Positions 22,901 through 32,943 of a DNA stretch of 64,000 bases are shown one piece after another; within the stretch, counting starts at the first letter, position 1; every line of letters begins with the position of its first letter. The stretch lies in contig NC_053040.3 in the NCBI RefSeq assembly GCF_002575655.3, positions 151,095,148-151,159,147 on the forward strand, in the 5' to 3' direction. Made by a program: the position numbers and the translations under genes. Source of the stretch: Aegilops tauschii subsp. strangulata (lineage: Eukaryota; Streptophyta; Magnoliopsida; Poales; Poaceae). The notes below the pieces were generated by a model that ran no database searches, was not told where the DNA came from, and saw only the letters and a program-made list of their open reading frames with translations.

Positions 22901-25030
22901 AGATGAGTATCTGAGTTACGAGTTTGGCACACAATTAAGACATTGTGGAAAGTGTTTCACAATTAATACCGCCTGGAACACCACAGTGTGATGGTGTGTC
23001 CGGACATCATAACTGCACCCTATTGGATATGGTGCATACCATGATGTCTCTTATCAAATTACAACTATCGTTTATGGGTTAGGCATTAGAGATAACCGCA
23101 TTCACTTTAAAAGGGGCACCACGCAATTCCGTTGAGACGACACCGTTTAGAGAAACCTAAGTTGTCGTTTCTTAAAAGTTTGGGGCTGCGACGCTTATGT
23201 GAAAAGGTTTCAGGCTGATAAGCTCGAACCCAAAGCGGATAAATGCATCTTCATAGAATACCCAAAACAGTTGGGTATACCTCCTATTTCAGATATGGAA
23301 GCAAAAGTGATTGTTTCTTCTCGAGGAAAAGTTTCTCTCGAAAGAATTGAGTGGGAGGATGGTGGAGACTTGATAAGGTTATTGAACCGTCACTTCAACT
23401 AGTGTGTAGCAGGGCACAGGAAGTTGTTCCTGTGGCACCTACACCAATTGAAGTGGAAGCTTATGATAGTGATCATGAAATTTCGGATCAAGTCACTACC
23501 AAACCTCGTAGGTCGACAAGGATATGTACTACTCCTGAGTGGTACAGTAATCCTGTCTTAGATATCATGTTGTTAGACAACAATGAACCTACGAGCTATG
23601 GAGAAGCGATGGTGGGCCCATATTCCGACAAATGGTTAGAAACCATGAAATCCGAGATAGGATCCATGTATCAGAACAAAGCATGGACTTTGGTGAACTT
23701 GCCCGATGATCGGCAAGCCATTGAAATAAATGGATCTTTAAGAAGAAGACGGACATGGACGGTAATGTTACCGTCTATGAAGCTCGACTTGTGGCAAAGA
23801 GTATTTTCACAAGTTCAAGGAGTTGACTACGATGAGATTCTCTCATCCGTAGCGATGCTTAAGTCCGTCGGAATCATGTTAGCATTAGCTGCATTTATGA
23901 AATCTGGCAGATGGATGTCAAAACAAGTTTCCTTACCAGTTTTCGTAAGGAAAGGTTGTATGTGATACAATCAGAAAGGTTTTGTCGATCCTAAGGATGC
24001 TAAAAGGTATGCTAGCTCCAGCGATCCTTCCATGGACTAGAGCAAGCATCTCGGAGTCAGAATATACGCTTTGATGGAGTGATCAAAGTTTTTGGGTTTA
24101 TACAAAGTTTGTTAGAAACTTGTATTTACAATAAAGTGAGTGGGAGCACTACAACATTTCTGATAAGTATATGTGAATGACATATTGTTGATCCGAAATG
24201 ATGTAAAATTTCTGGAAAGCATAAAGGGTTGTTTGAAAAGAGTTTTTCAAAGGAAGACCTGGATAAAGCTGCTTACATATTGGGCATCAAGATCTATAGA
24301 GATAGATCAAGACGTCTGATGATACTTTCAAAGAACGCACACCTTGACATGATTTTGAAAGAGTTCAAAATAGATCAGCAAAGAAGGAGTTCTTGGCTGT
24401 GTTACAAGGTGTGAGTAGTGAGTAAGACTCAAGACCTGACCACAGCACAAGATAGAGAAAGGACGAAGGTCGTCCCCTATGCTTTAGACGTAGGCTCTAC
24501 AGTCTGCTATGCTGTGTACCGCACATGAAGTGTGCCTTGCCATAAGTTGGTCAAGGGGTACAATAGTGATCCGGGAACGGATCACATGACAGCGGTCAAA
24601 CTTGTCCTTAGTATCTAGTGGACTAAGGAATTTTCTCGATTATGGAGGTGAAAAGGAGTTCGTCGTAAAGGGTTACGTCGATGCGAACTTTGACACTAAT
24701 CCGGATGACTCTGAGTAGTAAACCGGATTCGTATAGTAGAGCAGTTATTTGAAATGGCTCCAAGTAGCGCGTGGTAGCATCCACAAGATGACATAGATAT
24801 TCGCAAAGCACACACGGATCTGAAAGGTTCAGACCCGTTGACTAATAACCTCTCTCACAAGCATAACATGATCAAACCAGAACTCATAGAGTGTTAATCA
24901 CATAATGATGTGAACTAGATTGTTGACTCTAGTAAACTCTTTGGATGTTGGTCACATGGTGATGTGACCTGTGAGTGTTAATCACATGGTGATGTGAACT
25001 AGATTATTGACTCTAGTGCAAGTGGGAGAC
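19917..25030 (+). pseudogene. Angela internal region: gag-pol remnants
   Basis: Recognisable pieces in order: gag (NYADWVRKLRIVLIAAQKAY near 21281), the pre-integrase segment (WHCHLSHIGIERMKKLHVDG near 22427), integrase fragments (LEPKADKCIFIEYP near 23223) and reverse transcriptase (SYGEAMVGPYSDKWLETMKS near 23594, AYILGIKIYRDRSRR near 24271). They lie in different frames with many stops, and no piece exceeds about 205 codons. Many Angela copies are similarly decayed yet flanked by young LTRs, which suggests mobilisation by proteins supplied by other copies (family knowledge and inference). Confidence 0.8.
20891..20988 (+). repeat. 38-bp direct repeat in Angela leader
   Basis: The 38-bp sequence beginning gacgagcctagcatgtacag is present at 20891-20928 and again, identical, at 20951-20988, spaced 60 bp. 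It lies between the primer site and gag. Confidence 0.85.
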
Positions 25031-26744
25031 TATTGGAAATATGCCCTAGAGGCAATAATAAATTGGTTATTATTATATTTCCTTGTTCATGATAATCGTT
25101 TATTATCCATGCTGAAATTGTATTGATAGGAAACTCAGATACATGTGTGGATACATAGACAACACCATGTCCCTAGTAAGCCTCTAGTTGACTAGCTCGT
25201 TGATCAATAGATGGTTACAGTTTCCTGACCATGGACATTGGATGTCGTTGATAACGGGATCACATCATTAGGAGAATGATGTGATGGACAAGACCCAATC
25301 CTAAGCATAGCACAAAACATCGTGTAGTTCGTTTGCTAAAGCTTTTCCAATGTCAAGTATCATTTCCTTAGACCATGAGATCGTGAAACTCCCGGATACC
25401 GTAGGAGAGCTTTGGGTGTACCAAACGTCACAACGTAACTGGGTGACTATAAAGGTGCACTACGGGTATCTCTGAAAGTGTCTGTTGGGTTGGCACGGAT
25501 CGAGACTGGGATTTGTCACTCTGTATGACGGAGAGGTATCTCTGGGCCCACTCGGTAATGCATCATCATAATGAGCTCAATGTGACTAAGGAGTTAGCCA
25601 CGGGATCATGCATTACAGTACGAGTAAAGTGACTTGCCGGTAACGAGATTGAACAAGGTATTGGGATACCGACGATCGAATCTCGGGCAAGTAACGTACC
25701 GATTGACAAAGGGAATTGTATACGGGATTGATTGAATCCTCGACATCGTGGTTCATCCGATGAGATCATCGTGGAACATGTGGGAGCCAACATGGGTATC
25801 CAGATCCCGCTGTTGGTTATTGACCGGAGAGGCGTCTCGGTCATGTCTGCATGTCTCCCGTACCCGTAGGGTCTACACACTTAAGGTTCGGTGACGCTAG
25901 GGTTGTAGAGATATTAGTATGCGGAAACCCGAAAGTTCTTCGGAGTCCCGGATGAGATCCCGGACGTCACGAGGAGTTCCGGAATGGTCCGGAGGTGAAG
26001 AATTATATATAGGAAGTCAAGTTTCGGCCACCGGGAAAGTTTCGGGGGTCACCGGTATTGTACCGGGACCACCGGAAGGGTCCCGGGGGTGCACCGGGTG
26101 GGGCCACCTATCCCGGAGGGCCCCATGGGCTGAAGTGGGAAGGGAACCAGCCCCTAGTGGGCTGGGGAGCCCCCCATGGGCCTCCCCCTGCGCCTATGGT
26201 TGGAAACCCTAGGGGTGGGGGGCGCCCCACCTGACTTGGGGGGCAAGTTTCCCCCCTGGCCGCCGCCCCCCCCCCCCCTTGTAGATGGGATCCAGGGCCG
26301 GTGCCCCCCAGGGAGCCTATATATAGTGGGGGGAGGGAGGGCAGCAAGACCACAGCCCCTGGCGCCTCCCTCTCCCCCTGCAACACCTCTCCCTCTCGTA
26401 GGAGCTTGGCGAAGCCCTGCCGAGATCCCCGCTACTTCCACCACCACGCCGTCGTGCTGCTGGATCTCCGTCAACCTCTCCTTCCCCCTTGCTGGATCAA
26501 GAAGGAGGAGACGTCGCTGCTCCGTACGTGTGTTGAACACGGAGGTGACGTCCGTTCGGCACTCGGTCATCGGTGATTTGGATCACGACGAGTACGACTC
26601 CATCAACCCCGTTCACTTGAACGCTTCCGCTCGCGATCTACAAGGGTATGTAGATGCACTCCTTTCCCCTCGTTGCTAGTATACTCCATAGATGGATCTT
26701 GGTGATGCGTAGGAAAATTTAAAATTCTGCTACGATCCCCAACA
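25031..26744 (+). repeat. Angela 3' LTR
   Basis: The LTR ends CGATCCCCAACA; its first bases are TATTGG instead of TGTTGG, so the terminal G is mutated. The TATA box is at 26318-26326. It is about 97-98% identical to the 5' LTR by visual comparison. Confidence 0.95.
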
Positions 26745-26852
26745 CATAGAACATAATATTAGCACAGAAAGTGTACTCCAAGATGATACTTAACTTATGC
26801 GCACAAATGAAAAATGCAAATTACAAAAATGTACGTGAATAATATACAATAC

Positions 26853-27418
26853 CTCAATAGGTGTGGAGGCAAACACCATCTCGGGCCATTCAAACGGATC
26901 ACTAATTGCACCCAACGTCTCCAGTTGAGGCGCAGAGACCACAGTTATTTGTGAAGGTTTATAACAACAATTAAGGAGCAACCTTTGAAGTGAAGGGGCG
27001 TCTTCGATGATGAGCTCATGTCCTTCAAAATGAATTTCAATGCTTACAAGGTGAGACGACTTTATTTTGAGACAAGGGATATGGATTCCTAATCCAAAAA
27101 AAGCACCAAACGCTGCAGTGCAGGGCAGCTAGAGTGGATGATGCTGTGAAGTGAGGCCACCGACAGATCAACCAACACAAGCGCAAGTTTTTTCAGCACT
27201 GGCAGTCGAAGCATTTGTACCAGATAGTCTGCTAGATGGCACCAGGTCAAGGTGACGGTGTGGAGAGAGGAGGAAAACCATGAGATGGGCATCACTGGTC
27301 AGGGCACAGATGCAGCTCTTGGTGGAAACCTATCGCTGTAATGGTAGAACTCAAGCTGCTCGAGTTTATCGAACTGACGGGATGTCACGCAGGCGGCCAC
27401 CGTGCAGGGTATGTCTAG
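26853..27418 (-). pseudogene. Captured gene exon 2, leucine-rich part (3' of chromovirus insertion)
   Basis: Continuing the frame from 41432, the minus strand encodes QFDKLEQLEFYHYSDRFPPR, a TGA at 27301-27299, then in the same frame SSLHTVTLTWCHLADYLVQM and ASLHSIIHSSCPALQRLVLF up to TAG 27091-27089. A second frame then gives ELIIEDAPSLQRLLLNCCYK and SAPQLETLGAISDPFEWPEM, ending at a consensus splice donor (gag|gtattg) at 26853. These are typical F-box/LRR motifs. Confidence 0.8.
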
Positions 27419-28715
27419 TGTGACACCCAAAATTTTATTTGGCTTTTTCAAAACTTTTCCTTGATTTGAGGGAGGTGATTTAAATTTTTCTTCTAAAAGA
27501 ACTCTCCCTCTCAAAATATTTTCTTTTATGACTAGTGCTTCATTTTTGGATTCACTCAAAACTTGATTTTGGTCTTGGAGGTTTTCCTCTTTTATTTGGA
27601 CTCAAACCAAAATGTTTTTCTCTTGGAAAAATGTCCTTTGAATATTTCTTTAAAAGGCCCTATAGCTTTTGGAATGATCTTTTTCCACTTTCAAAAATTC
27701 CTCTTGCCATGACCCAAGGGTAAATTCCCTCCCATAAGCCTTTCCTCATCTTTGGATCATGATATGCTTCAAATCCAGCAAGTTGAACCTCTCCATATAA
27801 TTATTTCCATTTATTTCTTATCAAAAACAATTTCTGCCTTATATCTTGATCCTTGGAGGTTTACAAAGGAACTACTCTTTCTGCTTTGATTTTTGCCCCC
27901 AAACCATTTTCCCTTCCTAGTCCTTTGAACCCTCAACCAAGATCCATGAAGATCCACTAGTCTCCAGTTCAAATTTTTCAAACTATACTTGGTGCAAGTT
28001 TGGACTAGATTTGCCAAATTTGATGAAATTCATTCAAATCCTTCTCCAAAAATTCTGAGAAAAATCAGGCAGCCTCTGGGTGCATTGAGAGGTCACCTCA
28101 CCAAGTCCCAGCGCCAGGAAAAATTTTCTTCATACCAAATCATTTCATCGAACACCTGCTGGACACTGTTTCTCTAAGGTTCAGTCAAGTTCAGTTAACA
28201 GTGTCTGAACTACTGTCGTTTCTTCAGTGTCCGTAGTCGATCTCGCCAGTGCCTCGGCGTCGCCGTGTTCCCTGTCCCCTCCCCCTTGTCCTCTGCATCG
28301 CACGAGCGCCTGGATGCTTGCGGGCGTCGGCGACGAGCAGGAGGAGGTGCGCCGCCCCGTGACCGACGCCAGCGACGGCTTTGCGGCCGCCAGGAAGAAG
28401 CACAGCGTAGACGGCGCTGACCAGCGCCGCCCAAGCCACCGGAGGCCGCCGCGTGGTCTTCCACTCCCCCGTGCGCGCTGCCACCCTCGTCGTGAACCGC
28501 TAGGTGCGGAGCGCGCTCTTTGCCGCCGCCGTGCCAGTACGGCGACCCCGGCGAACACCGACGCCATTACGCCATGCCCGACCGAGTTTAGTAGTGGAAC
28601 GGGACCAGTAACTCTCACTGGTGCTGCCTGGCCACCTAAACCCTCTGCCAAGCCATTGCCTTGCCGTAATCGCTCGCCGGAGATTCTCCGTTCACGGCCA
28701 CCCCCTCGAGCCGCC

Positions 28716-28724
28716 TATAAATAG
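28716..28724 (+). promoter_or_regulatory. TATA box of chromovirus 5' LTR
   Basis: tataaatag follows a GC-rich upstream region and precedes gaggccccgagctccagc, a plausible transcription start zone. The same box is at 38695-38703 in the 3' LTR. Confidence 0.7.
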
Positions 28725-30451
28725 AGGCCCCGAGCTCCAGCTAGTACCCACACCACCGCTGCACTCCACCAAGACCCCGCCTAGCCACTGGAAGAGCCCC
28801 GAGGGAGTCTCCTTCCTCAACTCCGGCCGCCGCAACCCGCCACGGGATCCAGCTCGATTCGCTCCCGTGCGTGCACCTCTGCCTCCCATCTCTTGCCAGT
28901 AGCTCTCTAGTGCATCCCTCCTTCTGACCCGCACTTCAATTCGAAGGTTGCAGCACACCACCGGAGTTCCCCACCATCGCCCGAGCCGCCGTCCGCCGGA
29001 GAAAGTGTCGCCGTCGACGTGGTGCTCTCCGACGCCCGAGTCCACCACCGACCGACGCGGAAGGACACGCTGATACTCTTGGTACACTCTGATCTCCCTG
29101 ACTCGCCGTGGTTCGACGCCGGCGACCACCGCAGCCTTCGGGCGCCGGCGAGGTTTTTCAAACCTGACATGTGGACCCCCCACGTCAGCCTCTCTTCTTT
29201 CACCCCCGAAGCGTTTTCTGTTGGCGCCTTCGAGCAGAGTACGTTTTCTCTGTGGGCTGGCGCGTTTCTATTCGAACCGTTTTCTGTTTTCTCAGTTAAG
29301 CCCCTGGAACTTTTCTGTTTCATTACAGATGAGTCCCTAGACAGAAACCCTTATAACTTTTTAATAAAAAGTGATTTTTGAGTGATTCTTTTTCTGACAG
29401 TCTTATAATTTTGTCTAGTTTTTTATGGGATTTATTTGAAAAAAAATTGGAACAGATTTTCTGCACGAGTTGGTTTGCACGTTAGTATGCATTTTTCGCT
29501 ATACCGTAGGTTCCGGGAGAGGTGACGGAGCCGCGAACTTCGCCGAGCTAGACTCCGACTTCTCCGAACCAGGCAAGCATGTTTGAACCTTTGATATGAT
29601 AGGTGTTTTGCATGTTTGCGTGAAAGGTTGTGCATGGCATATGAGTATCGGTGAGTATCTCGTTGCATGTGAGGCAACTACCCGTGTGTTCCAAAGTTAC
29701 TGTGATCTATGATGAGAGATGGCCTAGTCATGTGGTGACATGAAGGGCAGTAAGGTGGTACTGTTGTAGCATGCCAGCCTTACGTCATCCGATTAATTCC
29801 GACGTTAACGTGGACGGAGTCACGTTATCGTTCTTCCCCCTTCCATGCTACCACATGTTTTCTGCCAGAATGCGGTTTAGTAAGTTGGTAACCTCTTTCC
29901 GTGTACACACCAAACAGAGGGGCTGGGATGAGGGTTCCATGGCCCTGGATTAAAGCCAGTCATCCGGTCAGGGGGCATGGGTGTTTCCGGTTGGGACCGA
30001 GAGGGGGGCACCCCTTAGAGCGCGCGTATAGAAATTTGATCCCATGCTACGTGAGGTTGTAGCCTCCCCGTCTCAAGGTTTTTCTGGAGCGTTGCCGAGG
30101 GTGATTCCTGGCTTCAGAATGTTGAATGGGTGTGTACTGGTTAGACGTGTTTCTTCCAAAGCACCATAAACGGAACTAGTCCCCGTGACTACTGAAATCC
30201 GTTGGCTGTGGTTAAAGTACAAACTCTGCAGAGTCAAATCCTTCCGAGTCATCGTATCCATGGTCAAGTAACGTGATCAGCGTATCCATGTCTATGTCAT
30301 AACCTCGTGGTATATTTTTTCTTTCCGGTAAGCGAGCGTGAGTAGTAAACTTGGCTGAACGTTATTCCTGTGGATGGACTAACCCTGTTGTTTATCTCAT
30401 GCCTGATTATTCTCTTGATATGATTTAAAATTCATGAGCTACTAAGTTATG

Positions 30452-30899
30452 AATATAAGCCCTTTATGTGATGTCGCTCAGACATCCGACTGTGGCATGT
30501 TTGTCTTTTACTTTCAATATAAGCCCTTTATGTGATGTCGCTCAGACGTCCGACTGTGGCATGTTTGTCTTTTACTTTCAATATAAGCCCTTTATGTGAT
30601 GTCGCTCAGACGTCCGACTGTGGCATGTTTGTCTTTTACTTTCAATATAAGCCCTTTATGTGATGTCACTCAGACGTCCGACTGTGGCATGTTTGTCTTT
30701 TACTTTCAATATAAGCCCTTTATGTGATGTCGCTCAGACGTCCGACTGTGGCATGTTTGTCTTTTATTTTCAATATAAGCCCTTTATGTGATGTCGCTCA
30801 GACGTCCGACTGTGGCATGTTTGTCTTTTACTTTCAATATAAGCCCTTTATGTGATGTCGCTCAGACGTCCGACTATGGCACGCACTGCCTTTTATTTT
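30452..30899 (+). repeat. 64-bp tandem repeat, seven copies (5' LTR)
   Basis: The unit contains aatataagccctttatgtga, then tgtcgctcagacgtccgact and gtggcatgtttgtc. Copies start every 64 bp from 30452 to 30836, and a degenerate eighth copy follows to about 30960. Confidence 0.95.
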
Positions 30900-31647
30900 C
30901 TATTATAAGCCCCTTTATGTGGTGTCGCCTTGACGCCCGACTGCGGCATTGTTATTCTTGCGTTTTCCTCTCGAGGAGTCATTCAGACCCTCGTTTGGCA
31001 CCCAGTATATTATTTTGGGATTTCGGGAGGACTACCGCCCGACTTCTCTTTTATTTCCTGTGCAGTATTATCTCTATGTCTGAGTCCACTTCTTAACCTA
31101 TTCATATGCATCATGTCTACATTTGTTATATCTTATGTCCGAACTGTCTTGCGAGTACTTTCATAGTACTCACCTGGCTTGTTGATTTGGCCAGATGTTG
31201 ATGAAGGCGATCTCATGGATGAAGAGTTTGATAGTGAGTCCGACGCCTAGAGGAGTCCCAGTCAGCCCCGTGCGATCCTGGATATTGGTCACTTGTATTA
31301 TATACGCTTCCGCCACCCGCAATAAATCTCCTCGAGCTTCACCCCGACGCTCGAAGAGCTGTAGTTTTCAGGAGTCATATCACCCGCTTCGCGGTGATAT
31401 TTTCACCACCGTTGTTATCGTGAGTTAGTAGTTATGCCACCCTATCCGCCGTTGTGTTTTATCGGCGTACTTGTAATAAATTGTTGAGCAGTCTCCGCTC
31501 AACCTTGTATTATATTCAGTACTCCTGGTATTTTTCTTCTGTGACCAAGATATTGTCTACCAGTGAGAAGGAATTCTTTTTTACTGGTCCGTAAAAGGGA
31601 TTGGTCTCTCAATAAATATTTTATTGAAAAATGGGTCGTGACAAGCT

Positions 31648-31660
31648 TGGTATCAGAGCC
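31648..31660 (+). other. Primer-binding site (initiator tRNA-Met)
   Basis: TGGTATCAGAGCC lies 4 bp after the LTR end at 31643. It is the standard complement of the 3' end of plant initiator tRNA-Met used to prime minus-strand synthesis. Confidence 0.9.
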
Positions 31661-31809
31661 AGGCTGACTGTAGGAAGCCACTAGGTGCGATCGCTAATCG
31701 GTTATTAGCGTCTTTTGTGCTTTTTCAGCATTTTGCAAATGTAGCTATTTTCTGTTGGTCATCATAAATTTATGACATGACTACTCAAAAATTTTGCCTA
31801 CTTTTGTAG

Positions 31810-32616
31810 ATGGCTGGCAGCAACTGCGAGACTCGAGTGTTCACTAACGTGCCCGAGGGGTTTGTCAAACTCCTCGTCTCCATCACCAAGCTTGCGATCA
31901 AGCCAGCGACTCGTCCGGAGTTCACGCTTTATCAGCACAAGCTCAGCGACGACGTTTCTATGCACCAGGCCGTGGTGCAATTCAAGGGAGGACGTTCTGC
32001 GTCTCGCCACTTCCGTTTTGTGGGAAGGGCCATGCCTACGGAGAGGCATGCCATGCAGATGGCTGCCCGCGAGGCGATAGCTCGCCTTCGGGACATTCTT
32101 CCTATGATGAAGACTCGTCGCTACCGCTACCTCCCATGCCACGTGCCATATACTTGTCACTATGCATTCACCTGCCATAGGGGAGAGCGAGATGAAGCCA
32201 TCGAGATGGTTGTGGAGTACCTCAAGGCTCTGGAAGAATCTTTCGACAACCTCGTGGATGATCTTGTGGCTGCCCGCATGGACTTAGTTCGGGGCGGTCC
32301 TGCCAGCAGGAAGGAGCTTCTCCACACGGCACCGCCTCTGACATTCGTCTCATCCTCAGCATCTTATGCACCGGCCATTTTGGCCACTGCTCGCCGTCTG
32401 CCTACCACTGAGGAGTTCGACCGAGTCATCGCTCCTACTCCAGTCAGAGCTGTACTGCCTGCCGCACCCGCACTGCCGCCTGTCGCTCCCACACCATCAC
32501 CGCAGCGCAGTGCTTCGCGCCTGGAGCCTGCTAGGGAGGAGGTGGAGGTTGAATCTCCTGCACCGCTGAGTCTTGCCCTCGGCAAGGGAAAGGACATCGT
32601 CACCATCTCCGACTGA
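31810..32616 (+). CDS. Extra ORF of the chromovirus, 268 aa, possible dsRNA-binding-like fold
   Basis: ATG at 31810 to TGA at 32614-32616, fully open, between the primer site and gag-pol, on the same strand. I do not recognise a named family. Residues about 35-97 read PEFTLYQHKLSDDVS, then HQAVVQFKGG, HFRFVGRAMPTERHAMQMAA and REAIARLRDIL. The order (a strand pair, then an alanine-rich helix with the AAxxAIxxL pattern) resembles a double-stranded-RNA-binding domain; this is inference from pattern alone. Residues about 110-165 are Tyr/His/Cys-rich (RRYRYLPCHVPYTCHYAFTC), followed by an acidic helix and a Pro/Ala-rich linker. The tail GKGKDIVTISD resembles a SUMO-interacting motif. Additional sense ORFs occur in some plant chromoviruses. 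The absence of stops in an otherwise slightly damaged element suggests recent selection or a young insertion. Confidence 0.7.
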   Translation: MAGSNCETRVFTNVPEGFVKLLVSITKLAIKPATRPEFTLYQHKLSDDVSMHQAVVQFKGGRSASRHFRFVGRAMPTERHAMQMAAREAIARLRDILPMMKTRRYRYLPCHVPYTCHYAFTCHRGERDEAIEMVVEYLKALEESFDNLVDDLVAARMDLVRGGPASRKELLHTAPPLTFVSSSASYAPAILATARRLPTTEEFDRVIAPTPVRAVLPAAPALPPVAPTPSPQRSASRLEPAREEVEVESPAPLSLALGKGKDIVTISD

Positions 32617-32943
32617 GAGCGCCGAGTAGCCGCGCGTTATGTCTGCTTGTATGATGTGTTTTATCTATACGCTAGTTTGTATTAGTGTGTTCGCTGCTTT
32701 CCGGAGGAGTGTGCTAGTCTAAATAACATGTCAGGATTGTGTACGCACATCCTGAGTGCTGTATCGTGTGTTTGCTTTTCGCGTGTAAGATTTGTGTTAA
32801 GCGTTTCTTCTCCGTGCGAAATTGTTTATGTTTTTTTTTCAAAAAATCTTGAGGTCTTTTAAATTTTTACCTTTGCAAGATTTTCCTTGTGTCACACAGT
32901 TCTTCTCATGAGTTTTGCAAAATAATACCCCCAGACTGGAAAA

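Larger units (their letters stand above)
18202..26744 (+). mobile_element. Complete Angela copia retrotransposon, degenerate coding region
   Basis: The two LTRs are 18202-19916 (1715 bp) and 25031-26744 (1714 bp). The element is flanked by an exact 5-bp duplication, catag (18197-18201 and 26745-26749). A primer-binding region (ttggcatcatgagcc) starts at 19917 and a polypurine tract (gtgcaagtgggagac) ends at 25030. Gag (about 21275-21960), pre-integrase and integrase (about 22430-23200) and reverse transcriptase/RNase H (about 23540-24830) are recognisable but broken by many stops and frameshifts. By eye about 40 substitutions separate the LTRs (about 2.4%), implying roughly 0.9 million years at 1.3e-8 per site per year. 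The inserted site is exon 3 of the captured F-box gene. Confidence 0.95.
27419..31643 (+). repeat. Chromovirus 5' LTR
   Basis: The LTR is 4225 bp. It has a TATA box (tataaatag, 28716-28724) and a GC-rich leader with a long open but non-coding frame around it. A 64-bp tandem repeat with seven full copies spans 30452-30899. The other LTR has only four copies, which accounts for the whole length difference. Confidence 0.95.

Noticed and set aside
28181..29323. Long overlapping open frames on both strands in the chromovirus LTRs (also 38160-39302)
   Set aside because: They lie in GC-rich LTR leader sequence around the TATA box, overlap on both strands and match no domain. Their copy in the other LTR reflects LTR identity and not gene conservation.
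30452..30899. Regular tandem repeats resembling a CRISPR array
   Set aside because: This is a plant nuclear genome. Units are contiguous without variable spacers and lie in a retrotransposon LTR.
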